DNA of 64,000 nucleotides from Cyanobium sp. Tous-M-B4 (GTDB taxonomy: Bacteria; Cyanobacteriota; Cyanobacteriia; PCC-6307; Cyanobiaceae). The position numbers were made by a program, and so were the translations under genes. The notes below the pieces were generated by a model, which worked only from the letters and a program-made list of their open reading frames with translations, ran no database searches and was not told the origin of the DNA. The DNA lies in contig NZ_JAGQBA010000002.1 in assembly GCF_024345395.1 (NCBI RefSeq), forward strand, positions 186,001 through 250,000, read 5' to 3'. Shown here in pieces: positions 7,396 to 14,359 of the stretch. The first letter of the stretch is position 1. Each line of letters begins with the position of its first letter.

Positions 7396-7731
7396 TCAGT
7401 CCACCAATTGGTGCAGCTGGGCTGCGACTCCATCTCGATCGGGCGGGGCCAGGTGTCCCAGGGTCTTCAGGATCAGGCGTTCATCCAGCGTGAACACCTT
7501 GAAGCGCACCAGGCAGGGCTGGGGCAGGCCGGCGGCCTGATGGTTCTGGATCGTCCAATCCAGGGGCCACGCGGATTGCTTGGCCGACGTCACCATCGCC
7601 AGCAGCACGTGGCCTGAGGCGCGCTGGAAGTCGGGTGGAGACAGCACCACCGCCGGGCGCCGCTTCTGGGTGGCGCGATCCGTGAAGGGGAACGGCACCA
7701 GCACCAGCGAATGACGGTCAAACGGCTTCAT
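7396..7731 (-). CDS. MazF/PemK-type endoribonuclease toxin
   Basis: A 111-residue toxin with the PemK/MazF fold signature: LVLVPFPFTDRATQKRRPAVVLS at the N-terminus (the F-P-F-T-D and K-R-R-P-A-(V/L)-V-L elements), then HVLLAMVTSA and the KVFTLDERLILKTLG region. MazF enzymes cut mRNA at short sequences; the recognition sequence cannot be read from the gene. Its start overlaps the stop of the AbrB-type antitoxin by four bases. This is the third TA pair in 4 kb. Confidence 0.9.
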   Translation of the reverse strand: MKPFDRHSLVLVPFPFTDRATQKRRPAVVLSPPDFQRASGHVLLAMVTSAKQSAWPLDWTIQNHQAAGLPQPCLVRFKVFTLDERLILKTLGHLAPPDRDGVAAQLHQLVD

Positions 7732-7964
7732 AGCCCTGCGAAGGCTTCCTCATCCGCCGGGCTGCTCCATTCCTGCAGGCTGGCGTCGAGGCTGCGCAGG
7801 TAGGCCAGATCCAGCGGCGCAATCGCCCGCACCCGTACTGAGCCATCCTCCAGCTCCCAGCTGAGTTGATCCCCCTGTCGCAGCCCCAAGGCTTCGCGCA
7901 CCGCCTTGGGCACGGTCACCTGCCCCTTGGCCGTCAGGGTTGCCACTTCCATGGCCCTTGCCAT
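7728..7964 (-). CDS. AbrB/MazE-type antitoxin
   Basis: A 78-residue swapped-hairpin AbrB domain: VATLTAKGQVTVPKAVREA then GLRQGDQLSWELEDGSVRV, the standard (T/S)-x-K-G-Q-(V/I)-T-(V/I)-P-K pattern. The C-terminal tail LQEWSSPADEEAFAGL is the toxin-binding region. It is the first gene of a pair with the MazF-like toxin, with four-base overlap. A start at the internal ATG 7952 (MEVATLTAKG) is also plausible. Autoregulation is expected, though no clear operator was found in the 100 bases upstream. Confidence 0.88.
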   Translation of the reverse strand: MARAMEVATLTAKGQVTVPKAVREALGLRQGDQLSWELEDGSVRVRAIAPLDLAYLRSLDASLQEWSSPADEEAFAGL

Positions 7965-8072
7965 CGTTTTTATCCAAAACTCACTTTAGCGCGGAGCTCT
8001 CCTTACGGTAAGGAAGCCTTGTTGGTGGATCGAGCTGTTGCAGCCCGCCGCCTAGCTGCGTAAGGTCGCGCC

Positions 8073-8936
8073 ATGCTTTTGTCGTTGCGCCGCGCCCCCA
8101 GCCTCTCGGTCCGCATGGCCCGCTGGGGTTTGGTGATCGTGGTGGCCTACGCCCTGGTGGCCCTGCTCACGCCGCTGCTGGTGCATGCCGGCTGGCTTAG
8201 TGATCCCAACGCCGGCCTGCAAAATCCGATCTATGCCCAGCCCTCGCTGAGCCACTGGTGCGGCACCGATCGTTTAGGCCGCGACGTGTGCGTGCGCACC
8301 CTCGCCGGCAGTGGCGTGGCCCTGCAGGTGGTGCTGCTGGCCCTGGTGATCGCCCTGTTGATCGGTGTGCCCCTTGGCATGGTGAGCGGCTACTTGGGCG
8401 GCTGGGTGGATCGGGTGCTGGTGCTGCTGATGGACACCCTCTACACCCTGCCGGTGCTGCTGCTCTCGGTGGTGCTTGCCTTCCTGCTGGGCCGGGGCCT
8501 GCCCAATGCCGCCGCCGCCCTTTGCGTCGTCTACATCCCCCAATACTTCCGGGTGGTGCGCAACCAAACCGCCCAGGTGAAGGCTGAGTTGTTTGTGGAG
8601 GCGGCCCAGTCGCTTGGCGCCGGCCCGATCTGGATCCTGCGCCGCTACCTGCTGCGCAACGTGATCACCTCGGTGCCGGTGCTGCTCACCCTCAACGCCG
8701 CCGATGCCGTGCTGGTGCTCGGTGGCCTCGGCTTTCTGGGCCTTGGCCTGCCCGAAACCATCCCCGAGTGGGGCGGCGACCTGCAGCAGGCCCTCACCGC
8801 CGTGCCCACCGGCATCTGGTGGACCGCCCTCTACCCGGGCTTGGCCATGTTTGTGCTGGTTCTGGGGCTGTCGTTTTTAGGCGAAGGCCTCGAGAGCTGG
8901 CTCAGCGGCGGCAGCGCTCAGCGCACCGGATCCTGA
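8073..8936 (+). CDS. ABC transporter permease, DppC/OppC type
   Basis: An inner-membrane permease of 287 residues with about six hydrophobic segments. GTDRLGRDVCVRTLAGS near residues 69-85 is the N-terminal signature of the DppC/OppC family. The EAA-like loop that docks with the ATPase is ELFVEAAQSLGAGPIWILRR near 173-192, followed by ITSVPVLLTL. It would carry peptides, nickel or similar solutes together with a DppB-type partner, ATPases and a binding protein, none of which is adjacent, so the gene is an orphan in this window. The substrate cannot be named. Its codon use is core-like, in contrast to the TA region before it. Confidence 0.9.
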   Translation: MLLSLRRAPSLSVRMARWGLVIVVAYALVALLTPLLVHAGWLSDPNAGLQNPIYAQPSLSHWCGTDRLGRDVCVRTLAGSGVALQVVLLALVIALLIGVPLGMVSGYLGGWVDRVLVLLMDTLYTLPVLLLSVVLAFLLGRGLPNAAAALCVVYIPQYFRVVRNQTAQVKAELFVEAAQSLGAGPIWILRRYLLRNVITSVPVLLTLNAADAVLVLGGLGFLGLGLPETIPEWGGDLQQALTAVPTGIWWTALYPGLAMFVLVLGLSFLGEGLESWLSGGSAQRTGS

Positions 8937-8958
8937 AGGTCGGAGCCGAAGCCCGTCG

Positions 8959-10098
8959 TTAGGGGCGCAGTTGTCTCAACCAGGCTTCCAGCGGTTCACA
9001 GCGGATGCCATCGATCAGCAGCGGTTCTGGGCACAAGGAGAGCAGCAAGCGCTCTGCCTCTGGGTAGTCCTCACCGAAGGCCCGCAGCGCCTTGAGGTCG
9101 CTGCGATCGATGCGACGGCTGTGTTTCACCTCGATGGCCATAAATAAGTCTGGGCCATACACGACGAAATCCACCTCCAGTCCAGATCGGGTGCGCCAGA
9201 AGCTGAGTTGGGCCCCTCCTGGCCGCAGCTGGCAGAGCGCCCGCAGGTGCTGGGCCACCAGGGATTCCAAAGCGATGCCGCCAATCTCTTCCGGCCCATC
9301 AAGCGGGCCGCGGGGCCTGAGGGAGCGAAAAACTCCGGCATCGAAGCAGAAAAACTTCTGGTGCTGCACCAGCTGCCGCTGGGCTCGCCGTTGAAACACC
9401 GGCAGCCGAAAGCTGATCAACAGATCCTCAAGAATTCCCAGATAGCTTTCAGCCCTTTTGCGGGGTATCTCGGTTTCCCGGGCCAGGTTTGCCAGGTTGA
9501 GCAGGGTGCCCTGCGAAAAGCTGATCACCTCCAGAAACCTTGCGAAATCGCCGATCTGACGCACCAGGGCTTCTGCCTGCACCTCTTCCTGCAGATACAG
9601 CGAGGCATAGGCCGCCAAGGTGGCCTGGGGATCCACGGCTTGCCACACAAGGGGCACCAGTCCGTTGGCCTGGGCCCGCATCAGATCAAAATCCTGGCCG
9701 AGCTCAGCAGCCATGAAGGGCCCCATGTGCACGGCCACCAGCCGCCCACCGAGCAGGTTGGCGGCCCCGTGGCGCAGCTTGCGGGCACTCGAACCGGTGA
9801 GCACAAAACGCAGATCCCGCCGCTGCTCCACCAGGGCATGCACCACGTCGAGCAACTGGGGGGCTTTCTGGATTTCGTCGATCACCACCGTCTGAGCGGA
9901 TTTGCCAGCGGCAGCAATGAATTCCGACAGCCGCTCTGGCCGGGCCTGGTAGGCCCTCAGTACATCCGGTGCCAGCAGATCCAGCCGCAGGGCTTCGGGG
10001 AACACCTGTGCCAGCCAGGTCGACTTGCCGGTGCCGCGGGGGCCAAACAGGAAGAAGCTGCCAGGAGGTGGCTGCAAAAATCGCCGCACTGCCGCCAT
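8959..10098 (-). CDS. AAA ATPase with DUF4143 domain
   Basis: A 379-residue protein. Walker A is GPRGTGKST (residues 19-27), Walker B is TVVIDEIQKAP near 69-79 and sensor FVLTGSSARKL near 98. The C-terminal DUF4143 part carries GLEVDFVVYGPDLFMAIEVK, a nuclease-like motif whose Asp and E-x-K would fit a degenerate PD-(D/E)XK core. Proteins of this kind are common in bacteria, often in variable regions, and their role is unknown. It is convergent with the permease gene (22-base gap). It is the kind of gene that moves horizontally, though its base composition here is core-like. Confidence 0.92.
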   Translation of the reverse strand: MAAVRRFLQPPPGSFFLFGPRGTGKSTWLAQVFPEALRLDLLAPDVLRAYQARPERLSEFIAAAGKSAQTVVIDEIQKAPQLLDVVHALVEQRRDLRFVLTGSSARKLRHGAANLLGGRLVAVHMGPFMAAELGQDFDLMRAQANGLVPLVWQAVDPQATLAAYASLYLQEEVQAEALVRQIGDFARFLEVISFSQGTLLNLANLARETEIPRKRAESYLGILEDLLISFRLPVFQRRAQRQLVQHQKFFCFDAGVFRSLRPRGPLDGPEEIGGIALESLVAQHLRALCQLRPGGAQLSFWRTRSGLEVDFVVYGPDLFMAIEVKHSRRIDRSDLKALRAFGEDYPEAERLLLSLCPEPLLIDGIRCEPLEAWLRQLRP

Positions 10099-10122
10099 AT
10101 ACGCAGCCGAAATGGAGTTTTG

Positions 10123-10584
10123 CTAGCCATTTTGCATGGGAATTAGGCGTTCGCTCGCTTGATTCCCATCGCCATAGCTGGCGTAGAGCTTCTCTTCCAC
10201 AATCGCTGAACCGTGGCGCTCGTTGATGGCGCGTTTCACGGCGGCCCGTTCGTCGTTGCTGAAATACACCGCTCGCGCCAGGGCGACGAAATCGTCGCTG
10301 AAGTCCTGCTTGGCCTCAAGGGCGCGGATGTCGTCTTCGATGGCCCAGAGCTTGGCGTTGATCTGGCGCAGGGCGTCAAACAGGTCTTCTGCCACCGCCA
10401 GGCCCGCTGCCTCCAGACAACCCAGCAGTAGCTGCCGCTCCCGCTCCACGTTCGCTAGCCGCTCGCCACTGAGCCGCGCGGCCTTGAGTTCCAGGATCGT
10501 GATCTTGTCGACCACCTCCCCGATCGAAGCCGGAATCTGCAAGTTGGCAGGGCTAGGGGACACGGCCTGCGAGGAGAGGCCCAC
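10123..10584 (-). CDS. DUF6165 family protein
   Basis: A 153-residue soluble protein. The conserved core begins PASIGEVVDKITILELKAAR and continues with ERERQLL and WAIEDDIRALEAKQDF, a set of charged helices I recognise as the DUF6165 family, found in bacteria near glycan or sugar-processing genes. The end (HGSAIVEEKLYASYGDG) is also typical. Function unknown. It is divergent from the small membrane protein at 10617 with a 32-base gap, so the promoters must overlap. A shorter start after the Ser/Pro-rich leader is possible. Confidence 0.8.
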   Translation of the reverse strand: MGLSSQAVSPSPANLQIPASIGEVVDKITILELKAARLSGERLANVERERQLLLGCLEAAGLAVAEDLFDALRQINAKLWAIEDDIRALEAKQDFSDDFVALARAVYFSNDERAAVKRAINERHGSAIVEEKLYASYGDGNQASERLIPMQNG

Positions 10585-10616
10585 AATGGAAGCACCCCGT
10601 CACCCTGTGGATAGTC

Positions 10617-10829
10617 GTGCCCTGGTGGTTGGATCTGCTCCTGCTCTCTGCTGCTGCGGCGCTTTGGTGCAGCGGCAATGCCAATGACGACGACGTTTGG
10701 AGCCTGTTCCAGAAGTTTCTTGCTGCCGTTGCCCTGGCGGTGGTGCTGCTCGGCGGCCGTCAGATTTTTCTTGAGCTGCTGGGCCTCGGCCTGGCCCTGT
10801 GGCTTCCCAGTGCCCGCAGATATCAGTAA
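10617..10829 (+). CDS. Small membrane protein, unknown
   Basis: A 70-residue protein from GTG 10617. Two hydrophobic stretches (WWLDLLLLSAAAALW and FLAAVALAVVLLGG then LELLGLGLALWL) flank an acidic NANDDDVW segment, suggesting two or three membrane passes with a short loop. I do not recognise it. It fills the space between DUF6165 and trmH, and its stop is 7 bases from the convergent trmH end. The GC3-rich codon use and the tight fit support it being a real core gene. Confidence 0.6.
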   Translation: MPWWLDLLLLSAAAALWCSGNANDDDVWSLFQKFLAAVALAVVLLGGRQIFLELLGLGLALWLPSARRYQ

Positions 10830-10836
10830 CCGAGCA

Positions 10837-11532
10837 TCAGCAGCGCAGCTTGATCGTGCGAGGCAGGGTTTCGCTGATGGCCCCCTCGGCATCAAGGCTT
10901 GGATAGGGGCGGCCTTCACGCTGGCACCAGGCCGCCACCTCCGGATAGGCCCACTCAAATAGCAGGGTGTCGTAGCGCCCGTCCGGCACCCCTTCGCCGT
11001 GGCGTGGCAGCACCCCGGCCACCTGCCGCTGACGCAGCGCCTCAAACAGCAGCGTGGCGCAGGCCACGCTCACATTCAGCGACTGCACCATGCCGTGCAT
11101 CGGGATCACGATCGGCTGATCTACCAATGCCGCCGCTTCAGCGCTTAAGCCCCACTTCTCCGCCCCCAGCACCAGGGCGCTTGGGCCGGTGAAGTCGCAC
11201 TGGCGGTAGTCAACCGCTTCCACCGACAGGTGGGTGCCATAGAGCCGAAAGCCCTGGTCCTTGAGTTGGCGCAGCAGGGCCACGCTGTCGCCGTCGCTAT
11301 GGCGATGCAGCGGCACCCACTTTTCGCTGCCCTTAGAGGTGCAATTGAAGGTGGGCGTGCGGCCCGCCAGGCTCACCACATGGGCCTCAAGCACCCCCAC
11401 CGCATCGCAGCTGCGCAGGATCGCCGAGAGGTTGTGGGGCTTATCCACGTGCTCGAGCACCACGGTGAGATCGCCCATGCGGCGATCGAGCACGGCCTTG
11501 AGCCGCTCAAAGCGGCGGGGCAGCAGGGTCAT
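10837..11532 (-). CDS. trmH: tRNA (guanosine-2'-O)-methyltransferase TrmH
   Basis: A 231-residue SPOUT methyltransferase that methylates the ribose of G18 in tRNA, using SAM bound in a trefoil knot. Motif 1 is HNLSAILRSCDAVGV near residues 33-47, motif 2 is LVLGAEKWGLS and motif 3 is IPMHGMVQSLNVSVACAT with the C-terminal LFEALRQR. The C-terminal extension (residues ~170-231) is the TrmH-type extra domain. It is convergent with the small membrane gene. A second, distinct SpoU enzyme is at 60339. Confidence 0.92.
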   Translation of the reverse strand: MTLLPRRFERLKAVLDRRMGDLTVVLEHVDKPHNLSAILRSCDAVGVLEAHVVSLAGRTPTFNCTSKGSEKWVPLHRHSDGDSVALLRQLKDQGFRLYGTHLSVEAVDYRQCDFTGPSALVLGAEKWGLSAEAAALVDQPIVIPMHGMVQSLNVSVACATLLFEALRQRQVAGVLPRHGEGVPDGRYDTLLFEWAYPEVAAWCQREGRPYPSLDAEGAISETLPRTIKLRC

Positions 11533-11726
11533 GGCGTCGGGCTCAGTTGAGGTGCGGAATCACGGGCATCTCCCGAATGCCCAGTCTCCCCAATGACAAG
11601 TCGCCTGCATTACGAGTCGAACGCATGACAAGTGCCCTTGGGCAGTCACTTTTTTGTTTTTAGGCTGGGTTCAACACCCGGTTGCCCAAGCTCAAACCAG
11701 CTTTGTTTCCTCCCGCTCGGCGCTCG

Positions 11727-12062
11727 ATGCAAGCTCCCGCCCCCACCTTTGATCAGCGGGTTTACGCCGTCGTGGCCCAGATCCCTTGCGGACAGCTGGC
11801 CACCTACGGCCAGATCGCTGAGCTGGTTGGGGTCTGGGGCGCCGCCCGCCAGGTGGGCTGGGCCCTGCGGCGGTTGCCCCTGCCGTCGGAGATCCCGTGG
11901 CAGCGGGTTGTTAATGCCAAAGGGCAGATCAGCTTCAACCCCAGCCGCGAAGGCAGCGACTGGATCCAGCGTGATCTGCTGCTCGCTGAAGGCATACCCG
12001 TAGATGCAGCGGGCCAGTTGCCCCTGGCCCAGCACCGTTGGCGGGCAAAAGAAAATTTGTGA
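11727..12062 (+). CDS. Alkyltransferase-like protein (ATL, MGMT family)
   Basis: A 111-residue DNA-binding domain of O6-alkylguanine-DNA alkyltransferases. FDQRVYAVVAQIPCGQLATY and GQIAELVG fit the winged-helix start and WALRRLPLP the arginine finger region. In place of the catalytic PCHR the protein has PWQRVVNAKG, so it cannot accept an alkyl group. Such ATLs flag O6-alkylguanine for nucleotide excision repair. ATG 11727 (MQAPAPTFD) is preferred to TTG 11682. The last 53 bases before the variable end (11991-12043) are nearly repeated at 18501-18553 and mark an insertion. The native C-terminus may therefore have been replaced: it is now RWRAKENL, against RWRAGVDDFAN in the far copy. Confidence 0.9.
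   Translation: MQAPAPTFDQRVYAVVAQIPCGQLATYGQIAELVGVWGAARQVGWALRRLPLPSEIPWQRVVNAKGQISFNPSREGSDWIQRDLLLAEGIPVDAAGQLPLAQHRWRAKENL
11991..12043 (+). repeat. Left copy of 53-bp direct repeat bounding the 12-18.5 kb island
   Basis: This 3' part of the ATL gene matches 18501-18553 in the same orientation with three mismatches (at 11996, 12002 and 12008), and 12009-12043 is identical over 35 bases. Homology stops abruptly at both ends. A direct repeat of a gene's 3' end on both sides of foreign-looking DNA is the pattern left by site-specific integration; no integrase was found inside. Confidence 0.9.
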
Positions 12063-12952
12063 ATTTGCTGGGATAAAGGCGCGTCTGAATCGACGCATTG
12101 AGGGAGGCGTCAACGGCAGTTGAAATTTGATATGAGGCCATTTTTGCGGCCATTTTGGAATTCAGTTGGTTCAGTGGGTCTGTTGGCGGGAGCTTCGTCC
12201 CACCTCGAGAGTGGCCCTAAAAGGCATTCATCGCTCATAGGGTGGCAATCGAGTTGGCCATGTCCCTCGGCACGCCGAGCAGATGCTTGACCAAGTCAAA
12301 TCACTTAGGGCCACAAGTGTTGTGCTGCGCCAAGCCGTGCGCCAAGTGGTTGGTGCGCTGGAAATGGATAGGCGCATGCCGTCATAGAGAGACCCCCAGC
12401 GGCGTCCTGTAGCCCTCTCCAAGCCCCCGCTGGCCGCCTGATGGGTTTGCCTGGCTGCTGCCCAGCCTGGCCCGTTGCAGCCGGTCAGGGAAGGGTTTGG
12501 TGGGAACAGTTGCGAACTCGTACGGGTAAGCCTGGCCGGCAATGCGGGCGCGGTACTGGAGGGCAGTGTTCCCGTAGTGGGGTGGGGGGGGGACCCGGTG
12601 ACGGTTCTGGTTGCTGCCCGACAAAGTGGAGGAGATGACCTCAGAACAGCTTTAGAGCCTTGCTGTCCTTGTACTGGCGATGGTGCCGGTGTCTCTGCTG
12701 TGGCGGGTCTGGATCCAGATGCTGGACTGATTGCTGCGCCGCTGGTAGCCGCACTGTTGGTTTTAGCTCCTGCCTGACGGTGTCGGCGGTGTCGCTGCCC
12801 TATTTCTGAACCGACCACCTAGGGCATTAGCAAGGGTCAGCGTGGTCGATGCAGCGCAGCCTTGCGGTACTGGACTCGTGTCACACCAAGCAGACACCGC
12901 TGCGCTGATGGGGCACAGTGGAAGAGGTCCAACCGTTTGACAGGAGGTCGTC
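12063..12952. other. 890 bases without a convincing gene (island left part)
   Basis: Several reading frames are open on both strands, but none reads as a known protein. The plus frame 12475-12777 (TTG start) ends in a hydrophobic tail (GLIAAPLVAALLVLAPA) and lies opposite a Pro/Arg-rich minus frame at 12382-12624. A G run (12584-12593) lies in the middle. I consider the stretch decayed DNA. An AGGAGG at 12942-12947 belongs to the next gene. Confidence 0.5.
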
Positions 12953-13282
12953 GTGCCCCGCTCCAACCGCCTCAGCCTTTCCCTGGCAAGCACTGCCGCT
13001 GTGGCACTGGCATCGCTGCCCCTTGGCATCACCCCTGCAAGTGCTGCCAAGGTCGCCGAAGGAACCACCTCAAGCATCGGGGTGGTGGAGACTTCGCCTA
13101 ATGCCCAGCAGTTCAACCTGAAGACTCAGGGTGCATCAACTGTCTTAGTGGCAAGAGGCGGTAATGATGGAAGAAAATTTGTAGTGCCAGCATTCCTTCA
13201 GCAACTACTGGGAGTTCTTGGAATCCAACCCCAAGGTTCTCCATTTTGTGAAATCTGCTTGGGTTCTTGGAATCCAGACTGA
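12953..13282 (+). CDS. Small secreted protein, unknown (island)
   Basis: A 109-residue protein from GTG 12953, preceded by a strong AGGAGG ribosome site (12942-12947, 5-base spacing), unusual among the genes here. A Sec signal peptide is clear: basic PRSNR, a hydrophobic run to about residue 25, and cleavage after ITPASA (about residue 31). The mature part is Ser/Thr/Gly-rich, followed by FVVPAFLQQLLGVLGI and PFCEICLGSWNPD, with a CEIC pair near the end. A terminator follows at 13318. It is not recognised. A possible relation to the secreted peptide at 13766 is discussed in the findings. Confidence 0.7.
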   Translation: MPRSNRLSLSLASTAAVALASLPLGITPASAAKVAEGTTSSIGVVETSPNAQQFNLKTQGASTVLVARGGNDGRKFVVPAFLQQLLGVLGIQPQGSPFCEICLGSWNPD

Positions 13283-13317
13283 CAACACGGTGCTACTCCT
13301 ACCTACAACTTACCAAG

Positions 13318-13342
13318 CCCCTGCCATTACAGGGGTTTTTTA
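13318..13342 (+). terminator. Rho-independent terminator
   Basis: CCCCTG (13318-13323), a 6-base loop and CAGGGG (13330-13335) form a perfect stem followed by six T (13336-13341). It closes the secreted-protein gene 36 bases upstream. The presence of a neat promoter-less unit of ribosome site, signal peptide and terminator supports that gene being real. Confidence 0.85.
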
Positions 13343-13765
13343 TTGTCTCGATATACCCAACAGCACTCTTTATGAGCGCCTACAACTTGGAACAATCGGC
13401 ATCCGCAGCCGTTCCCGTGCGCATTCGGCGAAGCACCATCCTCGCTCACCCCTCCCCCCTGACCCACGCAGCCAGCAGCTTGTGGAGGTCCTGGCCGTCG
13501 GGCAGCTCAGTCGGCGCTGCTGACAGCCTTCCCATGGGGTGCTGCGCTCGGGCGATGTCATGTGCGTGGGCTGCGTCCAGCGCCTGCACCATCTCGATGC
13601 CGAAGCATGCATCCGCAGGGAACAAAACGGCGAACTGGGGAATGGCGGTCAGCGCTGGCTGGGTGATGCTGGTTGATCGGGGCGCAGCGCTTAGCCAACT
13701 TTCAGCAAGCTCTCATGCCAGTGGGCAGCACCCTCAGCTAGAAAGGAAAAGAGCATCCAAATCCC
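13343..13765. other. Gap with a decayed minus-strand frame and repeat R1
   Basis: On the minus strand a frame ending at 13446 runs back to about 13710 without ATG start near its beginning. It reads ITQPALTAIPQFAVLFPAD, then MVQALDAAHAHDIARAQHP, and ends LPDGQDLHKLLAAWVRGEG. It is protein-like but not recognised, and part of it recurs at 14202-14258. I regard it as the tail of a broken gene. No promoter or RNA was recognised for the peptide gene at 13766. Confidence 0.4.
13537..13593 (-). repeat. 57-bp dispersed repeat, copy R1
   Basis: Matches 14202-14258 in the same orientation with five mismatches. In both copies the minus strand reads MVQALDAAH-x-x-DI-x-RAQHP-x-GR in an open frame. Flanking sequence differs. 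See copy R2. Confidence 0.85.
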
Positions 13766-13990
13766 ATGATTCGCCGTATTGCTGCGCCTGCCCTGGCGGC
13801 GCTTACCCTCGCCGCATCCACTGCCATGCCTCTGGCGGCTGGGGCTGCGCCTAAAGATGTAGCGGCAATCGCTGAAAAGCGGACGGTACCTCTTTTAAGA
13901 GAGTGCGGTCAGCAAGAGTTTCTACCCTTTTGCCTTGCTATATTAGGAATTATAGAACGTCAGATTGAAGAGTTTAAAAACAGGTTTTGA
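13766..13990 (+). CDS. Small secreted peptide precursor, unknown (island)
   Basis: A 74-residue protein from ATG 13766. The signal peptide is RRIAAPALAALTLAAST then AMPLAAGAA, with cleavage about residue 27, leaving a mature peptide of ~47 residues: PKDVAAIAEKRTVPLLREC, then QQEFLPFCLAILGI and a charged ERQIEEFKNRF tail. Two Cys could form a disulphide. Like the secreted protein at 12953 it combines a Sec signal, a VP-LL or VPAFLQQLL patch and a Cys near a hydrophobic L-x-I-L-G-I stretch. Function unknown. AT content rises sharply in its 3' half, which suggests foreign origin. Confidence 0.6.
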   Translation: MIRRIAAPALAALTLAASTAMPLAAGAAPKDVAAIAEKRTVPLLRECGQQEFLPFCLAILGIIERQIEEFKNRF

Positions 13991-14359
13991 TCGCAGTTCT
14001 TTAGGTAGGCAGCCAGCTTCGATTGCAGCCATTCCCTGAGTGCCTGGCATGGTAAATGTCTTGCTTTAGGTGCTGTATTGAAGCTGCGTGCGCGAGAAAT
14101 TCCCTTTTCGCGCATGCCGTTTCACTCCGAGGCCAGACGACGCCCCTCACCCCACCATCCGCAGTCTTTGCCGTGCCGGCAATGCCGACATCCGCCCTGA
14201 CGGGTGCTGCGCTCGGGTGATGTCCTGTTCATGGGCAGCGTCCAGCGCCTGCACCATCAACAGGCTCGCCAGGTGTGACTTTCCGCTGTAGCGCCCGATT
14301 CCGACGCCCATGGCAGCGGTTGCTAAAGCGCGGGCCGCTAGGGGAATCGTTTTGGGCGA
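13991..14359. other. Gap with repeat R2 and a 54-codon minus frame
   Basis: The minus frame 14147-14311 starts ATG and reads MGVGIGRYSGKSHLASLL then MVQALDAAHEQDITRAQHP. GRYSGKSHLA recalls a P-loop but lacks the usual spacing. It shares repeat R2 with the broken frame at 13446-13710. I cannot support a function. An imperfect hairpin lies at 14089-14114 without a T run. Confidence 0.35.
14202..14258 (-). repeat. 57-bp dispersed repeat, copy R2
   Basis: Second copy of the repeat at 13537-13593, 609 bases away, in direct orientation. Most of the five base differences change amino acids in the shared minus frame, so the copies do not look like two selected versions of one protein. Confidence 0.85.

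Noticed and set aside
12382-12777. Overlapping frames on both strands in the left part of the island
   Set aside because: Neither has a recognisable domain, ribosome site or consistent codon use, so neither was called as a gene.
14277-14311. Walker-A-like GRYSGKSHLA in the minus frame at 14147-14311
   Set aside because: Spacing does not match G-x4-GK-(S/T) in context and no Walker B follows; not called an ATPase.
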